From Tetrapyrgos nigripes (Eukaryota; Basidiomycota; Agaricomycetes; Agaricales; Campanellaceae), in the NCBI GenBank assembly GCA_013368315.1, contig JAACJM010000038.1, positions 62,001-126,000 of the forward strand: a DNA stretch of 64,000 nt, written 5' to 3'. The translations under genes were made by a program, and so were the position numbers. The notes beneath the pieces were generated by a model. It was given only the letters and a program-made list of their open reading frames with translations, was not told the origin of the DNA and made no database searches. Each line of letters begins with the position of its first letter. Position 1 is the first letter of the stretch. Shown here in pieces: positions 21,370-35,239 of the stretch.

Positions 21370-23270
21370 CTATGGTATTCTCCACATAGCAATGCCTGCC
21401 CGGTCTTCATCAATTTCTTTCTTCACTTCTTTGCTATCACGACTTCTGATCGCAGCAGCCACCAACAACGTCAGAGCGTCCTTGACGATCTCTTTCTTTC
21501 CGTCCTCTGTATCAGCGATGTGGACATCTTTCTGTTCTGACTCGCTCCCATCACCATCAAGAACGACTCTGCTCCAGTCTATACATAGATCAAAGAACTC
21601 GTACAGCACTTTGACGATCCCTTCAAACTTCCCAGTTGTACTCTGCGCTCCCTCGGGTGTCTCAGGAGGCAGTTCTACATCCCAAAGCTGCTTCAGTGTG
21701 AGAGCATCCCAAGCAAGGAGAGGTGCTCCGATTTTGGCTGGGAGAACTAATGCAGGACATCCATTGAGTAGAATATAATTAATAAGACTTTCTCCTGGCC
21801 TGGCTGAGGTGGTCCATAACTTCCTGTGAGCTGTATTCGTGCATTAGACGTAGGTAAGCGGTAAAATAATGAAAGCATGACGCACGCTTGATGCCTACGA
21901 CCAAAACAACAAGCCGACGAGGGACCGCAGGTTGAGGCAGCGGAGTCAATTGTGGCTCTGGGGAAGGTGTGCGTGATGGCGCATGGGTGTGAGAACGAGT
22001 GAATAGAGAAGGAATCTTGAGGTTTTCAATGGTTGACTGGACAGACTTTGTCAAATCGGTCAGAGTGTGATGTGATTTGGTCTCGGAAGCTTCTTCTGAA
22101 GGCGGTGGGGGTTTGCATAGCGATATGATAGAAGCTGACTGGTTCATGAGGGTCTCTCCGAGTTTGTAATCGCCTTCATTAATGAAATAAGATGGTCGGT
22201 TCGGCACTAGTTAATTTTGATGACGACTTGCCTTGAAGGAAAGGTCCATGGCAAAATACAACATCAGGTTTCATGGATCTCGGTATGATAGGGCGCCGAC
22301 TGCTAGCGAAGAGGTACGGAGAAAACCATCCCTTCTCAACCGACAGATAATCCATTACGCTAGCAAAGAGGCTCGTATCGCTGAGAACAACTGGATCAGT
22401 CAGTGCCTTCTCTGCAAACAATAGTGATAGCTCACGCATGTACGCTACTACGGAAGAAGCCCAACGCAGCGTCTGTCACCGTGCTCTTAAACTTGAGCGT
22501 TATCAACAGAGCTTTCACATGAGTCGTCTCAAGCCTCTTGGAATGGATGGGAATCGCATGCTTGATGGTGTGTTCTATTACAAGATCATTCGCAGCCTTG
22601 GTGGTCAGATCAAAGCCAGCATGCAGGCCGAGCTCCACGAGGATAGTGTCTCCAAAGGAAGAAATGACGAAGTCTGACACTGGACCCATAACTGGAGAAG
22701 CGACAGCGGCCATGCCACCCTGATATGGGAAAACAAAACATCAATCATTCCAAATCTTCGCTGTCCAGGACAGGATGATATGGTGGCTTACTGTAGCAGC
22801 AATCACAGTGTGCACCGCCAGGTCCCGGAATCGAATACAAGGAAGTGTAAGTGGTGATTGATCTCCCCACTGAGTGGCACAGAAAATGATCAGTGGACTG
22901 CATCCGTCTTTGTAGCTGGTGTCCGTCTACTCACAGGCGACAAGCAAACGACACTAGTTCCAGCAGCTCTCAGAGATTCGTAAGAAGACATCATAATCCT
23001 GCCTGTCATTGACTGGAAGAGATTGCATCAGCGAAGACGAGATTACAGAGTATGCTGGTTGTAGAAGCGTTCATGAAAGGGCAAAGCAAGGGAAATGGGC
23101 TTGGCAACTTGGCAAGAATCGGCAAAAAGGAATTTACCCACCCCGACCAACTTCCTGACGATCCATGGAGCAGCCTTTTCCTTCTCATCTGTGGACCCAC
23201 TGTCAACATCCTGGACTGATGCAGGATCAATAGGTCCCAAAGCAGAGACGGACTGTGTCTGCGTCGACAT
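21370..23270 (-). CDS. conserved-looking protein of unknown function
   Basis: Multi-exon gene starting MSTQTQSVSALGPIDPASVQ at ATG 23270; the frame upstream reaches a TTG but no ATG. Exons can be followed through KAAPWIVRKLVGVGKFLFAD, MTGRIMMSSYESLRAAGTSV, GDQSPLTLPCIRFRDLAVHT, GGMAAVASPVMGPVSDFVIS, LSVEKGWFSPYLFASSRRPI, SIISLCKPPPPSEEASETKS and LVLPAKIGAPLLAWDALTLK. The chain ends GIAMWRIP-stop. The Ala/Val/Gly-rich middle could be membrane-associated or buried. No catalytic motif is visible and I do not recognise the family. Good codon continuity across standard introns supports a real gene of about 550 residues. Confidence 0.7.
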
Positions 23271-23876
23271 TTCGCGTATCAAAGATTACGGATAAACAGA
23301 GGCTATGAAAAGAAGACCACAATCAGTGGCTCTTTCGTCAGAAATCGGAAATTCTGATGACCCCAGATGGGTACAGACCTCTGAACAAAGCCAGTGAAGA
23401 AGGCGAAGAGAATAGAAGCAGAAGACTACGATCAAGATGAACTGTAACCTAGTGAATATATGTGGTGATTGGACCTGTCAGGGCGCTGCTGTTCTCTGTT
23501 CAGTCACCGGTCACTCCCATAACTACCACTTTGACAACGATACACTCCGCAACAAGGCGTACAGACCACCGAACAAGATCCATTACAATTCTAGGAATAC
23601 AGTCAAGCACGTTGAGGCTCTAACAATACAGGGATTTTTCTTGTTTTCCTTCTTGACTAATCTACCACTGCCATCCCACCACCAGCCTCGGCGCCACCTA
23701 TGCACCTCTATTTTTACTCCCTGCCGTTATACTTGTTGGTTTTAAATAATCCGGAACGAATAGACGGGACATCCGCGTAGCAAAAGGACGTTGAAATCCG
23801 AAATCTTCCGCAATAGTAATGGCGAGGGCTCGTTGAGGCCGTCAGCATACTACATCACTGGTACATCACAGCGAGC
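23271..23876. other. intergenic, promoter side of the gene at 21370-23270
   Basis: About 600 bp between the stop of S-adenosylhomocysteinase and the start of the next minus-strand gene. A 102-codon plus-strand ORF (23437-23745) has no recognisable features. Confidence 0.4.
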
Positions 23877-25784
<1,908 letters not shown>

Positions 25785-25950
25785 TCTGAGACGCGATGGA
25801 GATGATAAGAAAAGTAAAAGAAACGAAGTTAATAAATTTCGTCCTCGAACGTTTTTAATTGAGCGAGCACGTGACAAATGACAAAGTTACTCGGCGTCTC
25901 CGCACGGCCGTTTTCCTTTTTACCTGTGTCCGCCGTCAACGTCCACTCCA
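25785..25950. promoter_or_regulatory. divergent promoter region shared by SAH1 and SOM1
   Basis: Only 166 bp separate the two start codons, which face away from each other. It contains GAGCACGTGACAAA at about 25864, with an E-box-like CACGTG, a motif associated with bHLH factors that control methyl-cycle genes in yeast (Cbf1). Whether it is used here is inference. Confidence 0.5.
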
Positions 25951-26397
25951 ATGGCCCCCGGGGCCACAGAGGAATGCCAGATAGCGGAGATCATCCAGTT
26001 CTCCTGCGAACCTAGGAAGCAACAGGGCAGGCCAACCATTCATTGCTTCCCTGTTTCGCGACTTTTCAGAATGTACTCACTTTCTACTCCAATATATTGT
26101 CGTCTAAAAACACGCGTCTTCCAGGTGTAAAGGTCTCCCAACAGTGGAGATTACGAAGACGGTACAAGTAAATGATGATGGGGAAATCTTTCTTCCCAAA
26201 GAAGCAGCGTATGTTTGCCTCTTACACTTTGTGTTTCAAACCCTGTAATAGTAATACTGCGACAGCTCGATGATACCGCAAGGGAAGGCTTGGAGAGACA
26301 TCATCAAGTATGAAAATCCAGAAAGTGGCAACAACACTGGTCAGTTATGGACTCTCTTTGTTCACCAATCATTGATATTCAATTGCCAGGCAAATAA
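25951..26397 (+). CDS. SOM1: SOM1-like subunit of the mitochondrial inner-membrane peptidase
   Basis: Tiny three-exon gene found by splicing by hand. Exon 1 starts ATG at 25951 (MAPGATEECQIAEIIQFSCE) and runs to HCFPVSRLFR plus AT. The donor GTACTC and acceptor CTTCCAG join to G TGT AAA GGT, giving HCFPVSRLFRMCKGLPTVEI, the C-x-P-x-x-R-x-F-x-x-C pattern of Som1 proteins. Exon 2 ends at FLPKEAA across a GTATGT intron. Exon 3 reads SMIPQGKAWRDIIKYENPES, and a last short intron leaves GK-stop. About 95 residues, in line with yeast Som1 (74) plus a tail. Som1 helps the Imp1/Imp2 peptidase that removes intermembrane-space sorting signals. The paired Cys fit the intermembrane space. Confidence 0.85.
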
Positions 26398-27144
26398 TGC
26401 ATGAGCTCTCTCTGAGCGCTCCGCTGCACAATGTCTTCCTGCCGGTGGAGTGATCAGTACACGTGCGCGTCCGCATGAAGCGGAACACGAGTTGGTCCTC
26501 CGTTCTCCGTTTTGGTGTGCTTACCCGCATCCTCTTGTAATCAATAGTGATGCACGCAATGCCTTGTTTTGTATGGTATGTAGGGCCTTACGACGACGAA
26601 CAAATCACCGCTATACTTTCAAATCATTCAGGTCTTGATCTTCCGTCAAGCTCTTCCTTGGGCAAATGACATCGATTAACCCACTCTGAGGGCGATTTGC
26701 GCTTGTCTTTGGCCCTGTGTTTGAAACCCTGTCATCGATTTAGGTTCTTCATCGTTGATGTATGGACAAGTACAAGTCCGACGCTCCATCAACACTAAAA
26801 CTGTTCTACCTAGACACCCAACCAGTGTCCTTGTGTGAGTTTGCTTTGTAAAAGTGGGAAAGGCGGGAGACCGGTAATGTATGCAGTCCAAATCTGTTCA
26901 TGATCGGTAAATATCAATCTCCAAATTGGTTGTCTGCTGAAGAGATCCCATCATGTGTACAGCCCCGTTGAAATGTTGAGACGTTGCAATCTCCCTCGAT
27001 ACTCTTCTGATCCTCCATGCTGGAAACTGACGCCATCTATTGTCCAGGCAGCTACTCACAGACATTAAAGGAGGCGAAGTCTCGTTGTCAGCTTGCTCCA
27101 TATTCCCTTCATTCCCTCTGCAGTGTGATCTGCACCGCCTAAAG
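26398..27144. other. intergenic, no gene seen
   Basis: About 750 bp between SOM1 and the next plus-strand gene. Short ORFs only. It probably holds the SOM1 3' UTR and the promoter and 5' UTR of the gene at 27145. Confidence 0.4.
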
Positions 27145-28470
27145 ATGACCGACTCGAGCTTTTTCGAATGGATTTCTTGCACGGCTGACGGAACACTGGA
27201 TGATTTAAAGATGCCAGATGTTAAAGTCGAGATGCATACCGACTCCTTTTCGTTTTTAACGCCTCCCTTGTCTCCGTCCCCTGTGACGAATCCGATATCG
27301 ACGCCGACCTCTTCCCTGTGTCGACGAAGCTCTAAAACATCGAGTCCCCGCAATCACAGAACCAGACCTTACCCCGAGACGTGTGCAATGTCCGGTAATA
27401 ACTACGTCTGGAGTGTTAATCGTAATCCAAGGTCTAGCGAACGTCGATCTTCGGATGGTGACCAGTCCTACGCACCCGACTACCCTCAGTCTGTAAGTTC
27501 CTCCTTCTACGTCAACCGCAGTCATGACCAGCGCTCATATGTGCTTATTTAGTCGATGTATACTCATCGTTCTGCAAGTACAAGATCATCGCCGTCTGGA
27601 ATGGTCTCACCTTCCATACCCAGGGCTGATTTGTACTCCGGGGGCATGTCATCAATGGATTGGGCTGCAGCCCATCAACCATCACCTGCGAGCGCTTCTG
27701 TGTTTCCCCCTGAAGTGCCAGGAATACAATACGGCCCAGCATTTGACGATTTCTCAGGCTCAGTAGGCACTCCAAACTCGTCTGGCTCAGGGACTCTTAC
27801 CTCCTCGCCGTTCCATGACACTTTCTCTTATGACCATTCGACGAATCCCTCTCTCCATCACCAACAACAACCATTTCCATCATCATCATCATCATCTGCC
27901 AGTGCCAGTCCAGAAGAGATCCGCCAACTCCGATCGCAGATCGCCGAGCTCGAACACCGTCATCGTCTTGATAAACAGCGGATACAAGCTCTCGAGACGC
28001 AGATGGCTAGCAGTGGCTGTCCACCACCTCCTTCCCCTACTTTCCAGGCTTCCTGGCGTGCACGTACGGAAGCTCGAATTCGTCAATTTTGTTCGCTAAA
28101 CCGTGCTGGTAATGCTCTCTGTGCATGGCACGATAGTCGAAGGGAAAGGCGGATATACCCTCCTCGGATGGCTCCTGAAGGCTATCTCAACTGTGGCTGT
28201 ACCTATCAAGAGGCTTTGTTTGAAGAAAGTCTCTCGCGCCACAGTGTCGGCAGTTATCTCCCCGGAGATTCAGTACGAATGGATCCGGCACTTAGAAATC
28301 CATTACTGAGGCTGCTTCAGGAACGGTATGGATATCGTGACGGTGACTTTGAACGCGACTCTCGCTCTGGCAACTGGGTTACTGGAGAGGGTCACGAAAG
28401 GTGGGAAGAACAAATCAGTAGAGGAATTGTTAACCCTCGGCGTCCGCAGAGAAATGACCAGAATCGGTGA
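27145..28470 (+). CDS. conserved Agaricomycete-type coiled-coil protein with a Cys-rich C-terminal domain
   Basis: Two exons, 27145-27492 and 27553-28470, give about 421 residues. The start is MTDSSFFEWISCTADGTLDD; upstream in frame there is no better ATG. Residues 1-230 are Ser/Pro-rich with a His/Gln stretch (LHHQQQPFP). A heptad-like coiled coil sits at about 237-268 (EEIRQLRSQIAELEHRHRLD). The C-terminal domain from about 295 contains RIRQFCSLNRAGNALCAWHD, GYLNCGCTYQEALFEESLSR and NPLLRLLQERYGYRDGDFER. I recall this C-terminal block as strongly conserved in mushroom hypothetical proteins, but with no known function. The layout (disordered N terminus, coiled coil, compact Cys domain) would suit a regulator, which is inference. 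Confidence 0.85.
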
Positions 28471-29090
28471 GGTGGTTTTTCCATGACATTTTTTATGACA
28501 ACGAACCTTGCTAGATATATTTATCTGTATTTTTTTCCTAATTTCATCCGCTCTCTGTTTTGAAACTATGTTATGTTCCCTTCTAATGAATACCCCGCTC
28601 GTGTATTTACCCCGTTCGCCCATCTTGCATCCTGCATTTCTTGAACCTCCATTCTCTCATGTATTCACTCGCTACTGTATTTCCTGTCCCTACATCACCC
28701 CTTATGTAGAATATGTTACCTTCTAATCTCGCTGTCTTAGATGCCTACCTTAATGACTGTATCCGTACATGTTCTCTAACGCTTTCAATGACAATGGCAT
28801 TGCTTTCGTGAGCATTATCTTTCTTAAACGTCTCTTGTGTAGTCGGGATTCAACGTTAGTCAGTATTCGAGATGAACTTTATTGAGCTAACGCTCCGAAC
28901 TCTTCCAAGAACGGTACTTAGGCACATACTGACTAATTACCAGTACATTAGTGATAGGTAGGTAGACAGATTAACATGACCCAGCAGACCGAGATCGTTA
29001 GAGATCTCCGGCGTATCCGGTCTATATATTGAAGGTGAACTTGAAATCGTTATTCGTTCCTCCAGCGCCTTCCTCCAGCGGAGGCTCATG
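28471..29090. other. intergenic, no gene seen
   Basis: About 620 bp with a T-rich 3' flank and short ORFs only. Confidence 0.4.
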
Positions 29091-29836
29091 CTACAGCGGA
29101 AGGTTCCGAGAGTTAACCAGCATTAATGCATTATGGTGTATCTTGAAGTGCTGCGGATTGACAGACATAGGATATGCGATGCGGCTTGGACGTCTTGGAC
29201 TCCCAGATAGCGTAAGTGGCGCGGAATCCTGATCAACAAGGAGCGCTCGGCCAAGCTCAGGTACCGTGGGTCCAGAAATATTTTTATAGTGCGCGCAGGC
29301 TTCCGGGGGAAGTTTTTCTTGGAGCTCGTAATACCGGGTTAATTTCAAGAACGCCGAAAGGCTCATGGACAACTGATCAACCACTCGAAACAGTCGGCGG
29401 ACAATAGAGTGATCGCAGTCCACCTGTATGCAATGGACTCGGAGTTCTTTACCAATCTTGAGAACAAGAACTCTGCAGGCAAGCCACCTATCACTGATCA
29501 GCTACGTGCAGGAGGTGCCACGATTGCAATGTCTTGATTGTTCCGTATAATTGACTGTCTACGAGAGGTAACCGTCAAGGTCAACTCGAAGATGGGGGCT
29601 TGATGCTTGAGGCAACGATATGGAGGCCGTGATAGTGACAGAACTAAACTTGAGATTCTGATTAGAACCGCGGCTCTGGACCAGTTTTTTGGGTCCAGCG
29701 CCAGTGCAGAAGCTGCTAGGCCATTGTGAATTAGTGAATCAAAAACAAAAGGAACTAGACGAGTCTTCTAACAGTACCGAATACGTACTTACATCGTGTA
29801 CCACTTGCCCTGGCCAAATTACCTACTGAAGTCATG
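29091..29836 (-). CDS. possible two- or three-exon gene, uncertain
   Basis: A minus-strand model can be built. One open stretch of about 29565-29700 reads LVQSRGSNQNLKFSSVTITA and continues to VDLDGYLS. An intron (GTAGACAG ... TTGCCTGCAG) keeps phase into a second stretch, VLVLKIGKELRVHCIQVDCD, then VRRLFRVVDQLSMSLSAFLK and onward to a stop at 29091. An upstream ATG at 29836 starts MTSVGNLARASGTR before a GTAAGTACG donor, but its phase does not join cleanly to the next piece. No family is recognised. It could be a real gene, a decaying gene or chance. Confidence 0.3.
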
Positions 29837-30500
29837 ATCAACCGTGTGCAGATCGTAGAATATATTTAGCGCTTGATCGTACTGGGGCTATGTTATGGCA
29901 GGCTTTCAAGTTATTGACCGGTGTGATTTTGATGTAAATCATCAAAGAACGGGAGTGGCAATGAGGCTCGGAAGAACGGAGAAAGAGCAACCCAGGTCGA
30001 AGATGCACGTGGAATTAACTACTTCGGACAAGATGCTCCCAAGAGATGGGTATCGTCATGTTATGTGAGAGAGAGCCGGAGGCGAGTCGTAGAGCTTCTT
30101 GAGTGAAAATATTGTGACCGAAGACGGGAACATCAATTTGATGGTCCATGGATATGGAAAACGGTAAACTTATGTAAAATGCCATTTAGTATGCTTCAAA
30201 CGCAGCCTCATGATGAGAGCCCGTGGATCTCCAGACGGGTCACGCGACAGGGGTTTTGAAACAATCTTTATGTGAATGCCCAAGTGAAACGGACACAGCA
30301 AGAACGCTAGGTGAGGGTTTGTGCTCAAGAGTCATGATCGTCTTCAGCAAGCATCCTCAGAGCATGGTGGCTGAACGAATGTGGTTGTGTTTGAATCAAA
30401 AGGCGTCGCGGTCCGCAGACTCCGCACTGTAACCGGCAGTTGTCTTTGTCGGCAGGCATCGAAACATTTCATGTTAGACGTGTCTTGGTGAGGTGGACTA
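29837..30500. other. intergenic, likely promoter of SLP1
   Basis: About 660 bp without a supported gene. Short ORFs at 30223-30432 have no recognisable features. Confidence 0.4.
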
Positions 30501-33500
30501 ATGCTCCTCCTTCTCTCTTTGCTGCTCTTCTCAACATTTGTTTTCTCTTACAATCATTCCTTCTCAATCAAGCCCGCTCCAACTACCCCTCAGGATCAGT
30601 TTTATGCCATATCCACCCATGCTCCGAAGAAGGAAGAGCCGCCAATCTGTTGCTTGGTACCACTACCACCTCTGCCAGGTGAAGGAAACACGATAGAAGG
30701 ACATGCAGAAGAAGTCTTGCTCTCATTTGAAGAGTGGAAGGAGAAGGAAAGAGAGAAAGGTGTGGGAGGGAGAAAACATGTCGAGAAAGAGAACAATACT
30801 GCTGAAGAGGCCGACACACCCTCTGCGGACGAACATCTTCCTGAGGAGCCCTCAGAGAACACTGTAGTCCTCCTGCCACTTGAATCTCAAGAACGTCTCT
30901 CACCACACTTCCAAGTACCTCTCACCGACCGCTTCAATTACGCTTCCCTTGATTGTTCTGCCCGCGTCCATACGGCTCATCGTTCCGCCAAGAGTCCATC
31001 CAATATTCTCTCTGGTAAACGCGACCGATATATGCTTTCACCTTGCGTTCCTAATGAGCAGCAATTCGTCGTTGTCGAGCTATGTGACGATATCCGAATC
31101 GACACTGTCCAATTGGCGAATTTCGAATTCTTTTCGGGTGTTTTCAGGGACTTTACTGTCAGCGTGGCCAAAACATATGTCGGTGAAGGAGAGAAGAAGA
31201 AAAATGATTGGGTAGTTGCCGGATCTTACAGAGCGAAGAATTACCGAGGAGTCCAGTCTTTCCATCCTCCGAGGTCGCTGACGGACTTTTACCGGTTTCT
31301 CCGCATTGACTTTCATTCGCATTATTCAAATGAGTACTACTGCCCAATATCATTATTGAGGGTGTATGGTCTTACTCATTTGGAAGAATGGAAATGGGAG
31401 ATTTGGGAAGCGGAGAGTAGAGCAAAGAGGGAGCAGGAACTCCCTGAAGTGATTGTGCAGCGTATAGAGGACGAGGACATGGCGACTGACGATGCCCTTG
31501 AACTATTTGAGGATATGTCTACTCCATCGCATCCTCCCTACATCGTTGGCGTCACTACTACTACTCTATCTTCGCTTTCTTCTGCAACATTGTCCGTTGT
31601 ACAGCCCTCAGGGACACCCTCGTTATCGGTTACGCCTTCTACGGATCCCAACTCTGTCATTGTGTCACAGTCGTCTATTTCCTCATCCATATCAAGCATG
31701 TTAGACATGTCGACAGGACCTGCATCTATTTCTGGGTCTGTCACACTCTCTTCCTCCTCATCTTTACACACGTCCACCTCGACTTCACTCCAGACGGGAC
31801 CATCATCAGCCCCTACATTAGCCGTTTCTGTTACACGTCCTATCGAATCAGTGTCTGTGTCTATTAACAGCGGCAGCGAAGGCGCGGGAGATCCATCCGA
31901 CCACTCTATCTCCGCATCCATCGCCTCCATATCTTCTTCCTCCTCGCAGCCACACACGGGTACAGATTCTTCTGTGGCTGGTATCACAGCAACAAATGGA
32001 GCTGGAAATGTGGATATTGCTGCTTCTGCTGCCCATTCTTCTTCCTCTTTGTCCTCATCATTAAGCGTGACTCAAGTTCATGGCCAGCCTTATTTCCCGC
32101 CTATTGCACCTGTTTCTGGCGGCGGTGAATCTATCTACAGGATAATCATGAATAGATTGGGTGCGTTGGAAGGGAATCATAGTCTGTACACTAGGTATGT
32201 CATTTGCTTTTCTCTTTTTTCAAACTGGTTCATCACCTCGTCACTCATCACTCTTACATCAGATACGTCGAACAACAAACAACCACCATCCGTGGCATGC
32301 TCTCTCGTCTTTCAGAAGACGTTGGCCGATTAGAGGGTATCCGAAAATCTCAGAGTCAGGCTGTTTGGAGGATACAGAGGGAGAGAGAGAAGGAGAACAA
32401 AGAGAGGAAGAGGCTGGAATCCGAGTTTTTGGAGTTGGTTAGTCGGGTTGAGTACCTGAATGATGAGGTGGGTATTTCGTCTTCTCGTATTTCGTCTGGC
32501 TGGCTTTTTGTCTTCTTTTCTTCTTGTTCCTGCATTGGATTCAGCTGAGTTTTTTCTGATCGAAATTTCCCTTTTTCGTCTCACAGATCACCCTCGAGAA
32601 ACGCCTCGGTATCGCTCAAATATGTATCCTCCTCACCGTCATCGTCTTCATGGGTCTCACACGAGGCTCTCGAGGGAGTGAATTCGATCATCATCATTCT
32701 CATGGCAGCGTCAACCTCTCCAGATCCGCACTAGGAGCAGGAAGATGGAAAGATGGAGTTTACATCAAGGAAGGCATGAGAGCATGGGGAAGAAGACATC
32801 TCAGACTGAGTCTTAGTGGACTGAGCGCGTTCTCGGGGAGGAGTAGTAGGAGTCAGAGTCGGAGTGGTGGTGCAGATGGACGACAAGAGGACGAAAAGTC
32901 AATCCTACGAAGTAGCAGTGAAGGAGGCGCGAAGCATGATCAGCAATTGGAAGAGGGAAATGGTGAGGAATCGATGACATTGCAGAATGGGGAGAGGAAA
33001 GCTAATGGGAAATTGCAAGTGCAAGTGAAGAGAGAGCGGCATAATCATGACCATGAGCATGGAGACGGAGAGGGCTACGCAGACGAACGCGAACATGGAC
33101 AGTGGCACCGACACGGACAAGGACATGAACCCGAGCATGGGCAGCATAAATTCGACTTTCCCACTTCACCCGTGGATCATGAACCAATTTTACCTTCCTT
33201 ACCTTCCTCTTCCTATAATCTCACCCTGAGCCACAAGTCTACTATACATTCCAATGATGATTGGGATCATGGGGATGGTCATTCCACGTCTCATTACCCC
33301 TACTCTTCAACAATCAGAACGGAAGCATCAACCAACGACCACGACCCCGACCACCGCCGTGTCAAAACGGCTGGTCTTTACTCTTACTCTTCTTACTGGG
33401 GTGCTGATACTATGAGGTCAAGATCACGTTCTCATTCGAGATCTCGGACGCCTTCTTTGAAGAGTAGGGCTGTTGGTACTGGTGTCAAGGCTAGTACGAG

Positions 33501-34188
33501 TACGAGTGGTACCGGTATGAAAACGCCACGTACACCCACTCGCCGACCCCGACCTCAATTACGAAGGTCAAATTCGGAGTCTCATGGGTCTAGCACGAAT
33601 AGTCCGAGTATTGGATTTGACCCTAGTCCTAGTATGAGAGCGGCGCTTTCTACTGGGCTCGCTGGACTTGGAGTTTTGGGGCTGACACCGAGTGTGTCTT
33701 GGGGAGGTGGAGGCAGTGGGGGGCAGGTGCCGAGGAGTGCAAAGAGATGGGCGAGGTCAGCCCATTTGCATGAGGTCAAGCGGAGACGAGACAGGGATGG
33801 TGACCAACAGAAGGGTAGCGAGAAGGATAATAAGAGGGACGAAGGCGAGTACAATAAAGAAAATGCAGACTTGGATGCACAAAAGGGGAAGGAAAAGGAG
33901 TCGGACAACCTTGTTGATGAAGAAGACGTTTTCTCCAGTCCAAGTGCGACTGGGAGTCAAACGACAACTACACTGGCAGCGACCAGTCTCAGTCGAAAGA
34001 TCAGTCAGGTGTCGTTGATAGTACCTTCGCCGTCAAAGTCTTCAACTGCAGGAAAATCTCAGCGATCACCTCTATCTTCACGTTTATCTCCAGGGTCATC
34101 CCGGTCACAGGATTCAGCGGGAGACGGAGAAGATGACACAGATGCTTGGGCCACGGAAACTGATATAGAGGCAGAGGATGATAGATGA
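30501..34188 (+). CDS. SLP1: SUN-like (SLP1/Osteopotentia family) ER membrane protein with a long C-terminal tail
   Basis: Three exons: 30501-32194, about 32262-32468 and about 32587-34188. It starts with signal peptide MLLLLSLLLFSTFVFS. The SUN-like domain (residues about 145-300) shows FNYASLDCSARV, NILSGKRDRYMLSPC, VELCDDIRIDTVQLANFEFF and FHSHYSNEYYCPISLLRVYG, the hallmarks of the Slp1 family. A Ser/Thr-rich stretch (about 350-530) follows, probably O-glycosylated. Exon 2 is a coiled coil (IRGMLSRLSEDVGRLEGIRK). Exon 3 begins with the membrane helix IAQICILLTVIVFMGL and then adds about 500 residues of His/Glu-, Arg/Ser- and Ser/Pro-rich disordered tail ending AEDDR. In yeast, Slp1 works with Emp65 to protect soluble ER proteins from degradation. 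The long cytosolic tail is unusual against yeast SLP1. Confidence 0.92.
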
Positions 34189-34528
34189 AGTGTTTCTGTA
34201 ACGGTTGGAACGCGGTGTCCTACTACTGAGATTTGTTTTTGCGTTCAATCAAGGATCTTACGTTGGTTTTACGAGGATTGCATAAAATTTTTCTTTTCTT
34301 TTCTGACCCTGGACCCATCATCCTCATCTGCATTTTCTTTTTTGCACTGTATCATATGTACATAGTTTAGTTTTCTCTCGACCTTTGTGCCATCCAAGTG
34401 CTCTTTGGGGCATGTCGCCGCTTTGTGACATCACTCCCTGTGACTCCACGTGAAACTCATGGACAGCGTGGCAACGCTTTCTCCGACGACGACAGTGTAG
34501 GTTTCCCTGCTCTTCATTCCAGTCCACC
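34189..34528. other. intergenic between SLP1 and the DUF7137 gene
   Basis: About 340 bp. T-rich 3' flank of SLP1 and probable promoter of the next gene. An antisense ORF (34324-34620) is a low-complexity shadow. Confidence 0.4.
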
Positions 34529-35239
34529 ATGTCGTCCGCCTCCCAATCCAACTCCCAATCCCAGTCGCAATCCCAATCCGGCTCGCAATCCGGCTCCCAG
34601 TCCAGCTCGAGCTCAGCCATTCCTCAAACGGCACCAGCTGGTATTATTTCCCTCACCCAACCGCCCCAGCAATCGACATCCTTCTTCAAACTCGCCCCCA
34701 GTGAAACCATCAACTTCCAATGGTCTTTCTCTGGGGTCCTCCATACTCCAACATCACTTACAATCCAAGCCATTGGTGCAAACGGCTTCACCTACCCGAT
34801 TGGTAATGCTCCCGGAACTGCGACAACTATCAACTGGGTACCGTACGACTATCAGCAGAGTAACGTTGCGACGCCTTTGGCACAAACAACGTACACTTTG
34901 GCGGTATTCGATGAACGAGGGATATCAGCGACAATGAAGCCGGGTTGGCTCTCTCCGAATACACAGCTCAAGTTTGCGTTGTATACTCCTCAGCCATATA
35001 CAGCGCTTTCCAGCGGTGAGTAGCTTCAAGCTAACTGCCTTTGTCACATCAGAGTCATTTAATGCGTTTGCTTGCTTCTACCCTTATCAGGCTGGTCATG
35101 CCCAGAATGTAATTCTGCGACTTCCATAACTCGGGAGAATCCTGCTCTCGTCGCCAGCTTTGCAACACTCCTTGTTGTGTTCCTTTCAGGATTCGGTCTT
35201 CTCCGAAATTTCTATGCCTACCAGCATCAGCGGCAGTAA
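34529..35239 (+). CDS. DUF7137-like secreted or membrane-anchored protein
   Basis: Two exons, 34529-35015 and 35091-35239, with intron GTGAGTAG...TTATCAG. The chain (211 residues) starts MSSASQSNSQSQSQSQSGSQ, a Ser/Gln repeat. The domain (about 40-160) follows: QSTSFFKLAPSETINFQWSF, TPTSLTIQAIGANGFTYPIG, YTLAVFDERG and LKFALYTPQPYTALSS. Exon 2 adds a GWSCPECNSATS motif with paired Cys and a C-terminal helix ALVASFATLLVVFLSGFGLL before NFYAYQHQRQ. The domain resembles the fungal DUF7137 family, of unknown function. The chosen ATG gives no classical signal peptide, so anchoring would depend on the C-terminal helix; a further upstream exon cannot be excluded. Confidence 0.8.

Noticed and set aside
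29680..29710. Hairpin CTGGACC-loop-GGTCCAG as a terminator or RNA gene
   Set aside because: Only a 7-bp stem in an unannotated eukaryotic region; no Pol III boxes and no T-run context.
31538..31987. 149-codon acidic minus-strand ORF
   Set aside because: Antisense of the Ser/Thr-rich region of SLP1, which produces Asp/Glu-rich mirror frames.
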